36,810 nt of DNA, taken from positions 1 through 36,810 of the forward strand of contig JAJDBT010000124.1 in assembly GCA_029261215.1 (NCBI GenBank). Direction: 5' to 3'. This DNA comes from Nitrospirota bacterium. GTDB lineage: Bacteria > Nitrospirota > Nitrospiria > SBBL01 > JAADHI01. The notes beneath the pieces were generated by a model. It was given only the letters and a program-made list of their open reading frames with translations. It was not told the origin of the DNA and made no database searches. Each line of letters opens with the position of its first letter. Position 1 is the first letter of the stretch. This document shows positions 7,778 to 15,712 of this stretch, piece by piece. Position numbers and translations under genes: made by a program.

Positions 7778-8960
7778 TCCTGTAGCCCTCCTTGAAGCGC
7801 TTGTCCTAGTCTTATGCTTGGGCAGTTTTGTCCCCTCTGTCTATGGAAATCTGCTTCCTGAGAACACGCAGATTCATGGCTTTGCGAGCCAGGGATTTAT
7901 TTTAACTTCTGAAAATCAATTTTTCGGAGATAGCCAGAATGGCAGCTTCAGGTTCTCAGAATTAGGGCTGAATACCTCTATCCAGTTTACGCCAGATTTC
8001 CAATTTGCAGCACAGGCTCTTTCCCGACAAGCAGGCCCAGGAGATAACGGCCAAATCCATTTGGATTTTGGTTTTCTGGATTATAAATGGATTTCGAATG
8101 AATCGGGTGCCTTGGGTATGCGTCTTGGGCGAGTCAAGAATCCACTCGGATTTTATAATGATACGCGGGATGTTGCCTTTACACGTCCCAGTATTTTTTT
8201 GCCGGAATCGATTTACTTTGACCGAACGCGTAACCTCGCGCTTTCTGCGGATGGTGCAAACTTGTATGCAGAATATCGAACCGATGCCGGAAGTTTTTTT
8301 TATGAGTTGGAGATTGGGTACCCGGATGTGGATGACCGTGAAACGGTCTTATCTTTTATCGGAGACTCGAATGGGGTACTTGATAATCAACTCTCGTATA
8401 TTACCCGTCTTCTTTTTGAAAAAGACGGTGGTCAACTGCGTTTTGGTTTGAGTGGTGCGCTCATAAATATTGAGTTTAAATCAGCTTCGTCACCCTCAGG
8501 CGACGGAATGATCCGCTTTAGACCCCTGATCTTGTCTTTTCAGTACAATTCGGAGCGCTGGAATCTGACTTCTGAATATGCCTTACGCTATTTTAAATAT
8601 CGTAATGTCGGTCAAATTGGAGATTTCACTAAAATGGGTGAAAGTATTTACCTGCAGGGCGCTTATCGGATTACCCCGCAAGTCGAAGGGTTTTTGCGTT
8701 ACGACCTTTTGTTCCAAGACAGAAATGATCGAAATGGGGCGGAGTTTGCGTTACACAATCCGGGCCGACCTGCCCACACACAATTTGCAAAAGATTGGAC
8801 GGCAGGTCTTCTCTGGGGCATGACCGACGCATGGATGACAAGGGTCGAATACCACTATGTTGATGGTACGGCCTGGCTCCCTTTGCTGGATAATCCTCTC
8901 CCATCAGAGACAAAACGATACTGGAATATGTTCTCCATTCTGCTTTCTTACCGCTTTTAA
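7746..8960 (+). CDS. Porin-like outer-membrane beta-barrel protein
   Basis: The 404-residue product has a signal peptide (cleavage near PSVYG), then alternating hydrophobic/polar strands throughout and a C-terminal FSILLSYRF ending in Phe, the recognition mark for outer-membrane assembly. Segments such as QIHGFASQGFI, RLGRVKNPLGFYND and FRFRPLILSFQYN-type strands resemble general porins of the phosphate-porin or DcaP-like type. I chose the ATG at 7746 because GGAAGGAG lies 3-10 bases upstream and it begins the signal sequence. It overlaps the PstS-like gene by 32 bases and is followed after 30 bases by the c-di-GMP gene. The solute is unknown; pairing with a periplasmic binding domain suggests uptake or sensing of a small ligand. 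Confidence 0.8.
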   Translation: MKSLVSSKFVSPVALLEALVLVLCLGSFVPSVYGNLLPENTQIHGFASQGFILTSENQFFGDSQNGSFRFSELGLNTSIQFTPDFQFAAQALSRQAGPGDNGQIHLDFGFLDYKWISNESGALGMRLGRVKNPLGFYNDTRDVAFTRPSIFLPESIYFDRTRNLALSADGANLYAEYRTDAGSFFYELEIGYPDVDDRETVLSFIGDSNGVLDNQLSYITRLLFEKDGGQLRFGLSGALINIEFKSASSPSGDGMIRFRPLILSFQYNSERWNLTSEYALRYFKYRNVGQIGDFTKMGESIYLQGAYRITPQVEGFLRYDLLFQDRNDRNGAEFALHNPGRPAHTQFAKDWTAGLLWGMTDAWMTRVEYHYVDGTAWLPLLDNPLPSETKRYWNMFSILLSYRF

Positions 8961-8990
8961 GCAGCACTCAAATAACAGTACAATAGAGCG

Positions 8991-11876
8991 ATGACCCCCA
9001 ACGCAAAAAATATTCAGAAATTTCTAAGCCTCAAATGGAAAACCCTGTTGTTTTTCAGTTTGGTGCTTTTACTGATCAACGCCTCCTTCCCGTATTTTGG
9101 CCACCAAAATCTGATGAAACATTTTGATAAAAGGCGGGAAGAGTCTCACGCACATTTTACAGAAGAATTTAACGGATTGATGGAACACACTGTGAAACGC
9201 TTGCAGCAGTTTGGGGGAGTGATCCCATCTCTTGAAGGGGTGAACACGGCATTAATCACAGGAAAAAATGAAGAGGTAATTAATGCCTTTGAAGATCATT
9301 GGCCCTTGCTCCAGTTGGATATGGGAATTGATCTGGTTCGGTTTTATTCCAAAACGGGAGATGAACTGGGTCGATGGGGAGATCCGGCTTTAATTACGGA
9401 GGAAGAGCGTCTCATTACGACATGGATAAAGGACGTGATCCAGAAGGAATACCCGGTGACGGCACTTTCCTGCCGAGTGATTTGTACTCAATATGTCATT
9501 GCCCCGATTTTGTACGAAGGTCAAAATATCGGTGCCATTTTGTTGGGCACTTCTTTGGCTGAGGTGATTGTCAACTTTCAGCAAATTTCAGGCCGCGATA
9601 TTGGGGTCATTATTGATCGGGATAAGGCGGAGTCTCCCGATCTGCCAAGGCCAAAAGATACCATACAAACAATTCTGCCATGGAACAAGAACATTGTCGC
9701 ATTGACCAATCTGCCATTGGCTCTTCCGTTGCTGCGTTCTGTCTCCGAGGAAACGACTTCATTTAACGACATTAAAAAAGGGCTCACCTTTTCTTTCAAC
9801 GAAAAACATTATGAATTGGGGTTCATCCCTCTTCGGAGTTTATCTGATCCGGAAGTAGGCGACCTGCTGATTATTGATGATATTTCAGATACCTTATTCG
9901 AGATTCGAAAAGCGACGCAGCAAAGCCTTATGGCAGGTATTCTTGGACTTATTTTGTCTGAAGGGCTGCTTTTGGCGATTTTGTGGAGACCGATGTCTCG
10001 TCTCCGCTTGATTACAAGAACCCTGCCTCTTTTGGCCAAAAGCGCTTTTCGGGAGGTCAGGACTACAGTGGGTAAGCGTAAACAGGGCTGGATTGATGAC
10101 GAAATTGATATTTTAGATGATACGGCGATTTCTCTCTCGTACCAGCTAGAAGAGCTTGAAACAGAAGTAAAAAAAAGAACAACGTCGCTTGCGGCGCGGA
10201 TGGAAGAACTCGCGAATGAAAAAGATTTTATTACAAGTCTGCTTGATACCGCACGGGTGATTATTTTGACCCAGGATGCAGAAGGAAAAGTCTTGATGCT
10301 CAACCCCTACACCACTCAGTTAACGGGCTATGGGGCTACAGAGCTCATCGGGCAAAATTTCTCAGCGTTTATTTCTGAAGAAAACCTCACGTCTGAAGTG
10401 ATCGGAAATCTCGTCGCTCTTCGTTTAGGACAAACAGAATATTTCTCTCACGAATCGGTCCTGGTTTGTCATAATCGTCCTTCTTGCCACATGATCTGGT
10501 TTCATTCTCGGTTGCTGCGAAAAGGAGAGAATGAACCCGTCGTTCTCTCTGTAGGCATGGATCTTACGGCTCGAAAACAGGCTGAGTTACAGCTTTCATG
10601 GCTGGCGGACCACGATCCGCTGACCGGGTTGTTTAATCGACGTCGTTTTCAAAATGAATTGGATCGTATTTTTTCTGAAGCGATTCGTTATGGGCGCTCC
10701 GGGGCACTGCTCTTTTTTGATCTGGATCAATTCAAGTATGTCAACGATACCCGTGGTCATCATGCGGGGGATGCTTTACTGAAGGTGGTGGCTAGTCAGC
10801 TTGCAAGGCTCGTGCGTTCCACGGACATTATCAGCCGGGTGGGTGGCGATGAATTTGCGATCGTCATCTCAGAGACCGATCAGCTTGGCGCGACTCAAGT
10901 GGCCAACAAAATTATCGAATACCTCAACGATGTCGAGGTTCCGGTACTTGAGCATTCCTATAAAGTGTCTGCGAGTATTGGTATTGCTCTTTTCCCTGAA
11001 CATGGTGAAACCGTTCAGGAATTGTTGTCCAATTCTGATCTGGCGATGTATCAGGCCAAAGAAAAAGGGCGGGGGAGGTGGCATCTCTTTACAGGTGAAG
11101 AAGCCATTAAAACCCGAATGAAAGAGCAGGTGTATTGGAAAGATAAAATAAAACAGGCTCTGGATCAGGATCGTTTTGTCATGCATTATCAGCCTGTTCA
11201 GGAGATCCAGTCCGGGCAGATTTTTTACTATGAAGCCCTGATCAGGATGCGTGACAAAGACCAGAGCCTCATCCCGCCGGGTTCATTTATTCCGGTTGCG
11301 GAACAGTGCGGCCTTATCTATGAAATTGACCATCTGGTGATTAAAAAAGTGATCTCCCGCCAGGCGGAATTAACCCTGCTGGGACACAAGGTGGTCTTCA
11401 CTTTAAATCTTTCGGGTTTCGCACTGAATGACCCTGCACTGCTCCCTCATCTGAAACAAACCTTGCACGAGACGGGGGCAGACCCGAAAAGCATCGTGAT
11501 TGAGATTACGGAAACAGCGGCGGTTTCAGACTTGGTCACGGCATGTAGTTTGATGAATGAGATTAAAGACCTGGGCTGCCGCTTTGCTCTGGATGATTTT
11601 GGTACGGGCTTCGCTTCTTTTAACTACCTCAAGCAGCTCCCCGTCGATATCGTCAAAATTGGAGATACCTTTATCAAGGAGATTTCCTCTCACCCGGATG
11701 ACCAGATTTTTGTGAAATCGCTTTGCGAGGTCACAAAAGGCCTTGGAAAAATGACGATTGCAGAGGGGGTAGAAGATGCGGTGACCCTTTCATTGTTGCG
11801 TGAATATTCTGTCGATTTTGCACAAGGTTGGCATGTGGGAAGGCCCGCGAGCACTATTCGTGGCGAAAAAGGCTAA
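8991..11876 (+). CDS. Membrane sensor with Cache, PAS, GGDEF and EAL domains (c-di-GMP turnover)
   Basis: The 961-residue protein has a TM helix at about 19-35, a periplasmic double-Cache-like sensor to about 310 and a second TM at about 311-331. Then come a linker, a PAS domain (about 410-530), GGDEF (about 540-700) and EAL (about 715-955). The cyclase motif GGDEF is intact at 618-622, and an RSTD inhibitory site sits five residues before it. The phosphodiesterase side is also intact: EAL at 748-750, NLSG, EITET, DDFGTGF and EGVED. Both synthesis and hydrolysis of c-di-GMP are possible; family knowledge suggests one dominates under a given signal. The periplasmic domain has a close Cys pair (C161, C165). 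It ends the acyltransferase-PBP-porin run, 12 bases from the convergent hutH. Confidence 0.93.
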   Translation: MTPNAKNIQKFLSLKWKTLLFFSLVLLLINASFPYFGHQNLMKHFDKRREESHAHFTEEFNGLMEHTVKRLQQFGGVIPSLEGVNTALITGKNEEVINAFEDHWPLLQLDMGIDLVRFYSKTGDELGRWGDPALITEEERLITTWIKDVIQKEYPVTALSCRVICTQYVIAPILYEGQNIGAILLGTSLAEVIVNFQQISGRDIGVIIDRDKAESPDLPRPKDTIQTILPWNKNIVALTNLPLALPLLRSVSEETTSFNDIKKGLTFSFNEKHYELGFIPLRSLSDPEVGDLLIIDDISDTLFEIRKATQQSLMAGILGLILSEGLLLAILWRPMSRLRLITRTLPLLAKSAFREVRTTVGKRKQGWIDDEIDILDDTAISLSYQLEELETEVKKRTTSLAARMEELANEKDFITSLLDTARVIILTQDAEGKVLMLNPYTTQLTGYGATELIGQNFSAFISEENLTSEVIGNLVALRLGQTEYFSHESVLVCHNRPSCHMIWFHSRLLRKGENEPVVLSVGMDLTARKQAELQLSWLADHDPLTGLFNRRRFQNELDRIFSEAIRYGRSGALLFFDLDQFKYVNDTRGHHAGDALLKVVASQLARLVRSTDIISRVGGDEFAIVISETDQLGATQVANKIIEYLNDVEVPVLEHSYKVSASIGIALFPEHGETVQELLSNSDLAMYQAKEKGRGRWHLFTGEEAIKTRMKEQVYWKDKIKQALDQDRFVMHYQPVQEIQSGQIFYYEALIRMRDKDQSLIPPGSFIPVAEQCGLIYEIDHLVIKKVISRQAELTLLGHKVVFTLNLSGFALNDPALLPHLKQTLHETGADPKSIVIEITETAAVSDLVTACSLMNEIKDLGCRFALDDFGTGFASFNYLKQLPVDIVKIGDTFIKEISSHPDDQIFVKSLCEVTKGLGKMTIAEGVEDAVTLSLLREYSVDFAQGWHVGRPASTIRGEKG

Positions 11877-11888
11877 AGAGGATGTTCT

Positions 11889-13421
11889 TTAATTGCTCCT
11901 GTCTGCTTTTGAAATAAAATGCTTTGACATAAAGACTCCCTCATCAATCATTTGGGCGATTTTTTCAAAATCAGCGTGAAGTGATCGGTCTTCATCCAAA
12001 GGCCGCACCTCAGACCGAAGTCTTGTGATGCCTTTGAACACGCCGCGTCCCGGTTTTAGGGGCGCGTGAAATGAGATGCCTTCTGCCGCCGCAAAAATTT
12101 CAATGGCAAGAATCCCTTTAATATTTTCTGTGATTTGCTGGAGTTTGAGGGCCGCCCCCATCGCCATACTGACATAATCTTCCTGATCAATCGAGGTTGG
12201 AATCGAATCAACCGAAGCGGGGTGTGCGAAAAGCTTGCATTCTGAGGCAAGTGCGGCGGCCGCCACTTGAGGCATCATCAATCCCGAATGAAGTCCTGGT
12301 CGGCGGGTTAAAAAAGGCGGCAGGTCGATGCAGTCCGGATCAATGAGTTGGGCAATCCGCCGTTCAGAAATAACGCCCAAATGCGTCAGTGCAATGGCCA
12401 AAAAATCGAGCGCAAGCGCGATGGGGTGACCATGGAAATTTCCGCCCGACAAGACCTCGTGCGTTTCTGGAAAAACAATCGGATTATCTGTGACGCTGTT
12501 CATTTCTGTGAGTAAAACCTGTTTAACTGTCTGGATGGCGTCCCGAACGGCCCCATGGACCTGGGGCATGCAGCGAATGGAATAGGGGTCTTGAACCCGG
12601 CTGCACGTGATGTGGGATACGCGGATTGCACTGCCTTTTAAGAGGTTTTGAATGTTTTTTGCCACTTGAACCTGCCCCGGATGAGGCCGTAATCGTTGCA
12701 ACTTTTCCTCAAAAGCCGTCGGGGTGCCCATCAAGGCTTCGAGTGTCATCGTCCCCGCTAAGTCGGCGGTGTCCGCAAGCCGTTCCGCAGTGTGCAGGGA
12801 CAATAAACCCAAAGACAGTGCGGCCTGAGTCCCGTTGACCAGAGAAAGTCCCTCCTTGGCTTCAAGTTGTACGGGCTCAATGCCAGCGCGTTTGAGTGCC
12901 TCGTTTCCGGGGAGTCGTGTCCCTTCAAAATAAGCTTCACCTTCGCCAATCAATAATAAAGCCAAATGGGCCAAGGGGATGAGGTCGCCGCAAGCCCCGA
13001 CGGAACCCCGGCTGGGGATGCGGGGATAGAGGGGTTGATTTAAGATCTGCAATAATTTCTCGACAATGACCGGCCGCACTCCCGAATGCCCCATTGCCAG
13101 CACATGTGCGCGCAAGAGCAAGATGCCCCGTACCGTATTTTCAGGGAGGGGCAATCCTGCCCCGCAGGCATGGCTTCGGATTAAATTCACCTGAAGCTGT
13201 TGGATATCGGCGTTCGATATGTGTTCATTGGCGAGTTTTCCAAAGCCGGTATTGACGCCGTAAATGACGCGGCCTTCGGACACAATGTCTTTCACGACCT
13301 TGTGGGCGCGGGTCATTTTTCCAATCCCTTTTTTAGTAAGTTGCACGGGTCGGCGGCGCAAAACGACATCAAAAAAATCAGAAAGTTTCAATTCTTGTCC
13401 GCTCAGATTCAGGGTTTTCAT
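11889..13421 (-). CDS. hutH: Histidine ammonia-lyase family protein with a Cys-type MIO motif
   Basis: The 510-residue protein covers the whole aromatic amino acid lyase family. VIYGVNTGFG supplies the catalytic Tyr (Y54), SHACGAG carries the His typical of histidine lyases (H84), and VQDPYSIRCMPQVHGA and DQEDYVSMA follow. The Glu in QED also favours histidine over phenylalanine or tyrosine. HutH makes urocanate and ammonia from histidine with the MIO group, which forms from Ala-Ser-Gly. Here that triad is A143-C144-G145 (codon TGC). A Ser-to-Cys change at this site in Pseudomonas HutH is known to leave activity, so the enzyme may work. Its start overlaps the upstream flavoprotein stop as ATGA. 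No hutU, hutI or hutG is near, so a role outside histidine breakdown is possible. Confidence 0.88.
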   Translation of the reverse strand: MKTLNLSGQELKLSDFFDVVLRRRPVQLTKKGIGKMTRAHKVVKDIVSEGRVIYGVNTGFGKLANEHISNADIQQLQVNLIRSHACGAGLPLPENTVRGILLLRAHVLAMGHSGVRPVIVEKLLQILNQPLYPRIPSRGSVGACGDLIPLAHLALLLIGEGEAYFEGTRLPGNEALKRAGIEPVQLEAKEGLSLVNGTQAALSLGLLSLHTAERLADTADLAGTMTLEALMGTPTAFEEKLQRLRPHPGQVQVAKNIQNLLKGSAIRVSHITCSRVQDPYSIRCMPQVHGAVRDAIQTVKQVLLTEMNSVTDNPIVFPETHEVLSGGNFHGHPIALALDFLAIALTHLGVISERRIAQLIDPDCIDLPPFLTRRPGLHSGLMMPQVAAAALASECKLFAHPASVDSIPTSIDQEDYVSMAMGAALKLQQITENIKGILAIEIFAAAEGISFHAPLKPGRGVFKGITRLRSEVRPLDEDRSLHADFEKIAQMIDEGVFMSKHFISKADRSN

Positions 13422-14659
13422 TTTTTTGTTCTCACAGTGGCGGTTTTTTTACCCAGACCCAGAGCACGCTTGATGACGAGAAATTGATAAACGGCGTAAA
13501 ATTGAACTGCGCTTTTAAAGGTGTAATAAAAAACCAGGTCTTTCAATGCATTCAGGGACAAACCTTTCAATGCCGAAAGCATCATCGTCATTTTGTCATC
13601 ATCTGGCTCACGATAAATTTTTTCGGTCAGGATTTCAGAGGTCGTCCATTTCATTCCGCAATAACGGCGCATCTCAGAAGGGTACTGATCCAACGATTGT
13701 CCCCTTTCTAAAAAGTTTCGTACATGCGCTGCGGCAATTTGTCCGCTTTTTAAGGCGTGTCGGATGCCTTCAAAGGTGAGGGGATTCACTGTCGAAACGG
13801 CATCGCCGATGGCTATTACGTTTTGATCCCGGTACTGATCCTGCTGATGACAGGTGTAGACGATGGTTTTCCCGTGTTTATCGAGAACATGAATGTCCTC
13901 TGTTTTGAGGCATTCCCGAATCAGTTGATCGAGATAATGTCCCATCGCTTTTTCGTGCGGGACGATTTGTTCATCTGGATAGTTTCGCCCCACACCGACT
14001 TTCAATCGTCGGTCTTGCATCGGGAAAATCCAGGCGTAACCTTGCGGCATCCACTTTGTGCCGATGTAAAATGAGAGACAGGAGGCATGACTTTGATAGA
14101 CTGTTTCTGGGACTTCTAGAAGGTATTCAATGCCGCGCCCGACGATCACTTTACGATTGCCGGGTTTGTTTTTTTGAGGACCCATCAAAACCCGCCGCTC
14201 CGATCCTGTGGCATCAATCAAGACTCGTGTTTCAATGGTTTCTATCTTTTCCGTTGTATTGTTTTTGAAATGAACGTGTGTCTGTTTGTCTTGTGTTTCG
14301 TGGCTGTGATAGGTGGTGCCTAAACGCACCGTGGAGCCATTTTTTGTGGTTTGCTCGGCCAAAAATGATCGGAGTTTTTTGAAATCAAGTACGACGGCAA
14401 TGTTTTCTTGCGCCTGCCAAAGGTGGTCATCATGGGAGGTGGCTATTTTAATTTGATGGCAAAAAGCCCCGACGACTTCAGACGGGAGCTTGAAATCGTT
14501 CAGAATTTCAAGCGGCGCGCCGCCGCTTGAAAAATCGTTCGCTGCGAAGGAGGATTCTTTTTCAAGCAAAAGGATGTGAAAGCCTGCCTTTGAAAGGCCG
14601 CGTGCCGCTTCGCCGCCTGCTGGCCCGGCTCCCACAATGACGACATCAAAATACTGCAT
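13418..14659 (-). CDS. FAD-dependent oxidoreductase, geranylgeranyl reductase/FixC-like
   Basis: The 413-residue protein opens with a Rossmann motif (VVIVGAGPAGGEAA, G10-x-G12-x-x-G15) and a Glu at about 33 for the adenosine ribose. A second FAD motif, AIGDAVSTVNPLTFEGIRHA, lies near residue 290. This is the layout of geranylgeranyl-reductase-family flavoproteins, which reduce isoprenoid double bonds or act as related monooxygenases and electron carriers. No signal peptide is present; a hydrophobic, aromatic-rich stretch near the C-terminus (FYYTFKSAVQFYAVYQFL) may touch the membrane. Its stop overlaps the hutH start by four bases, so the two are translated together. The true substrate is unknown. 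Confidence 0.82.
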   Translation of the reverse strand: MQYFDVVIVGAGPAGGEAARGLSKAGFHILLLEKESSFAANDFSSGGAPLEILNDFKLPSEVVGAFCHQIKIATSHDDHLWQAQENIAVVLDFKKLRSFLAEQTTKNGSTVRLGTTYHSHETQDKQTHVHFKNNTTEKIETIETRVLIDATGSERRVLMGPQKNKPGNRKVIVGRGIEYLLEVPETVYQSHASCLSFYIGTKWMPQGYAWIFPMQDRRLKVGVGRNYPDEQIVPHEKAMGHYLDQLIRECLKTEDIHVLDKHGKTIVYTCHQQDQYRDQNVIAIGDAVSTVNPLTFEGIRHALKSGQIAAAHVRNFLERGQSLDQYPSEMRRYCGMKWTTSEILTEKIYREPDDDKMTMMLSALKGLSLNALKDLVFYYTFKSAVQFYAVYQFLVIKRALGLGKKTATVRTKK

Positions 14660-14861
14660 CCGTCTCCTTTAAAAACCCAAGGTTAAACGAAGCCCAAAGC
14701 TAACATTTTATATTTTTTAAGACAAGAGAAGCAGGGGCTTGTTCTGTGATCATTCGTATTCCATCCTCTTGATATCTGAACACCCCAATTGGATTTCAGG
14801 TGATAAATCAGGTATTTTGAGGTTTAAATTTTATGAAATTAAAAAGTCAAAGGATGAATAT

Positions 14862-15659
14862 ATGAAAAACGCGGCTCCCATAGATCCGCCCAAAAACCCT
14901 AAAGGAGGAAAGACGCTCATTGTGGGGACGCAATCTGCTGATTATGCCTTACCTAGCGCCGCGCTTAAAGACGCGGGGGAAGACGATCTGGTGTATGTTA
15001 GTCCGGGAATTTATGAAGACAAGGTTTTTATTGCGGAGCGTCCGATTCAACTGGTGGGTGCGGGACGGGATCAGGTCGAAATTTTTTGCCGACGGGGCGG
15101 GCCGCTCAACTTGCAAAAAGTACCCGAAGGACGAGTCCACGGCATTTCATTCAGGTATGTGGGGAGTGACCCCTATTCCCCGATGAATCTGTTGGATAGT
15201 ACCTGTCACATTACCTCATGTCGGGCAACAGAGGGGATTCAATCGGGGATTTTGGTCTATGGCCCGGAATCTCATGTGTCTCTTGTGGGAAATGAAGTCT
15301 GTGGGAATCGGGAATCGGGGATTTTTGTTTTTGCGGGTGCTCGTCCCTATATTCGAGAGAACCTCTGTTTTGGCAACCATCATTTTGGCATTGCCGTACG
15401 AGATGCTGAAAGTCGGCCTGACCTGGTCAGGAATATTTGTCGGAACAATATGCTAAGCGGGATGCTCTTGTTTTATTTTGCAGAGGCGATGATGCTGGAG
15501 AATGATTGTCATGACAATCAGCAGTGGGGCCTTGTTCTTACGCCAGATTGTAAAGTGACGCCGTCTTTGGATGCGCTTGCCGCTTCCAATGCTTTCGATC
15601 AGAACCCCAGAGGCCCTTGGGTTGAGTTGGAGAACCCGCTGAAAGATATCGGGCGTTAG
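14862..15659 (+). CDS. Right-handed parallel beta-helix protein, probably cytoplasmic
   Basis: This 265-residue protein begins MKNAAPIDPPKNPKGG and has no signal peptide. From about residue 20 it shows the pectate-lyase-like entry DYALPSAALKDAGEDDLVYV, then successive turns of about 22 residues (GILVYGPESHVSLVGNEV, GIFVFAGARPYIRENLC, GIAVRDAESRPDLVRNIC, GMLLFYFAEAMMLENDC). These are PbH1/NosD-type coils, each with Asn and Cys or His at matching places. I chose the ATG at 14862, with AGGA upstream, over the longer frame from 14739. Such helices bind or cleave polysaccharides when exported; an intracellular one is unusual and may be a scaffold. It converges on gpmI with 53 bases between. Confidence 0.78.
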   Translation: MKNAAPIDPPKNPKGGKTLIVGTQSADYALPSAALKDAGEDDLVYVSPGIYEDKVFIAERPIQLVGAGRDQVEIFCRRGGPLNLQKVPEGRVHGISFRYVGSDPYSPMNLLDSTCHITSCRATEGIQSGILVYGPESHVSLVGNEVCGNRESGIFVFAGARPYIRENLCFGNHHFGIAVRDAESRPDLVRNICRNNMLSGMLLFYFAEAMMLENDCHDNQQWGLVLTPDCKVTPSLDALAASNAFDQNPRGPWVELENPLKDIGR

Positions 15660-15712
15660 TCGGTTTATCTGAAAAAGCAAGAACGAGTGACAATGTCTTA
15701 AGCGATTTTCTT

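Noticed and set aside
11889-13421. Calling the lyase a phenylalanine or tyrosine ammonia-lyase
   Set aside because: The SHACG and QED segments match histidine lyases better, although substrate use cannot be proved from sequence.
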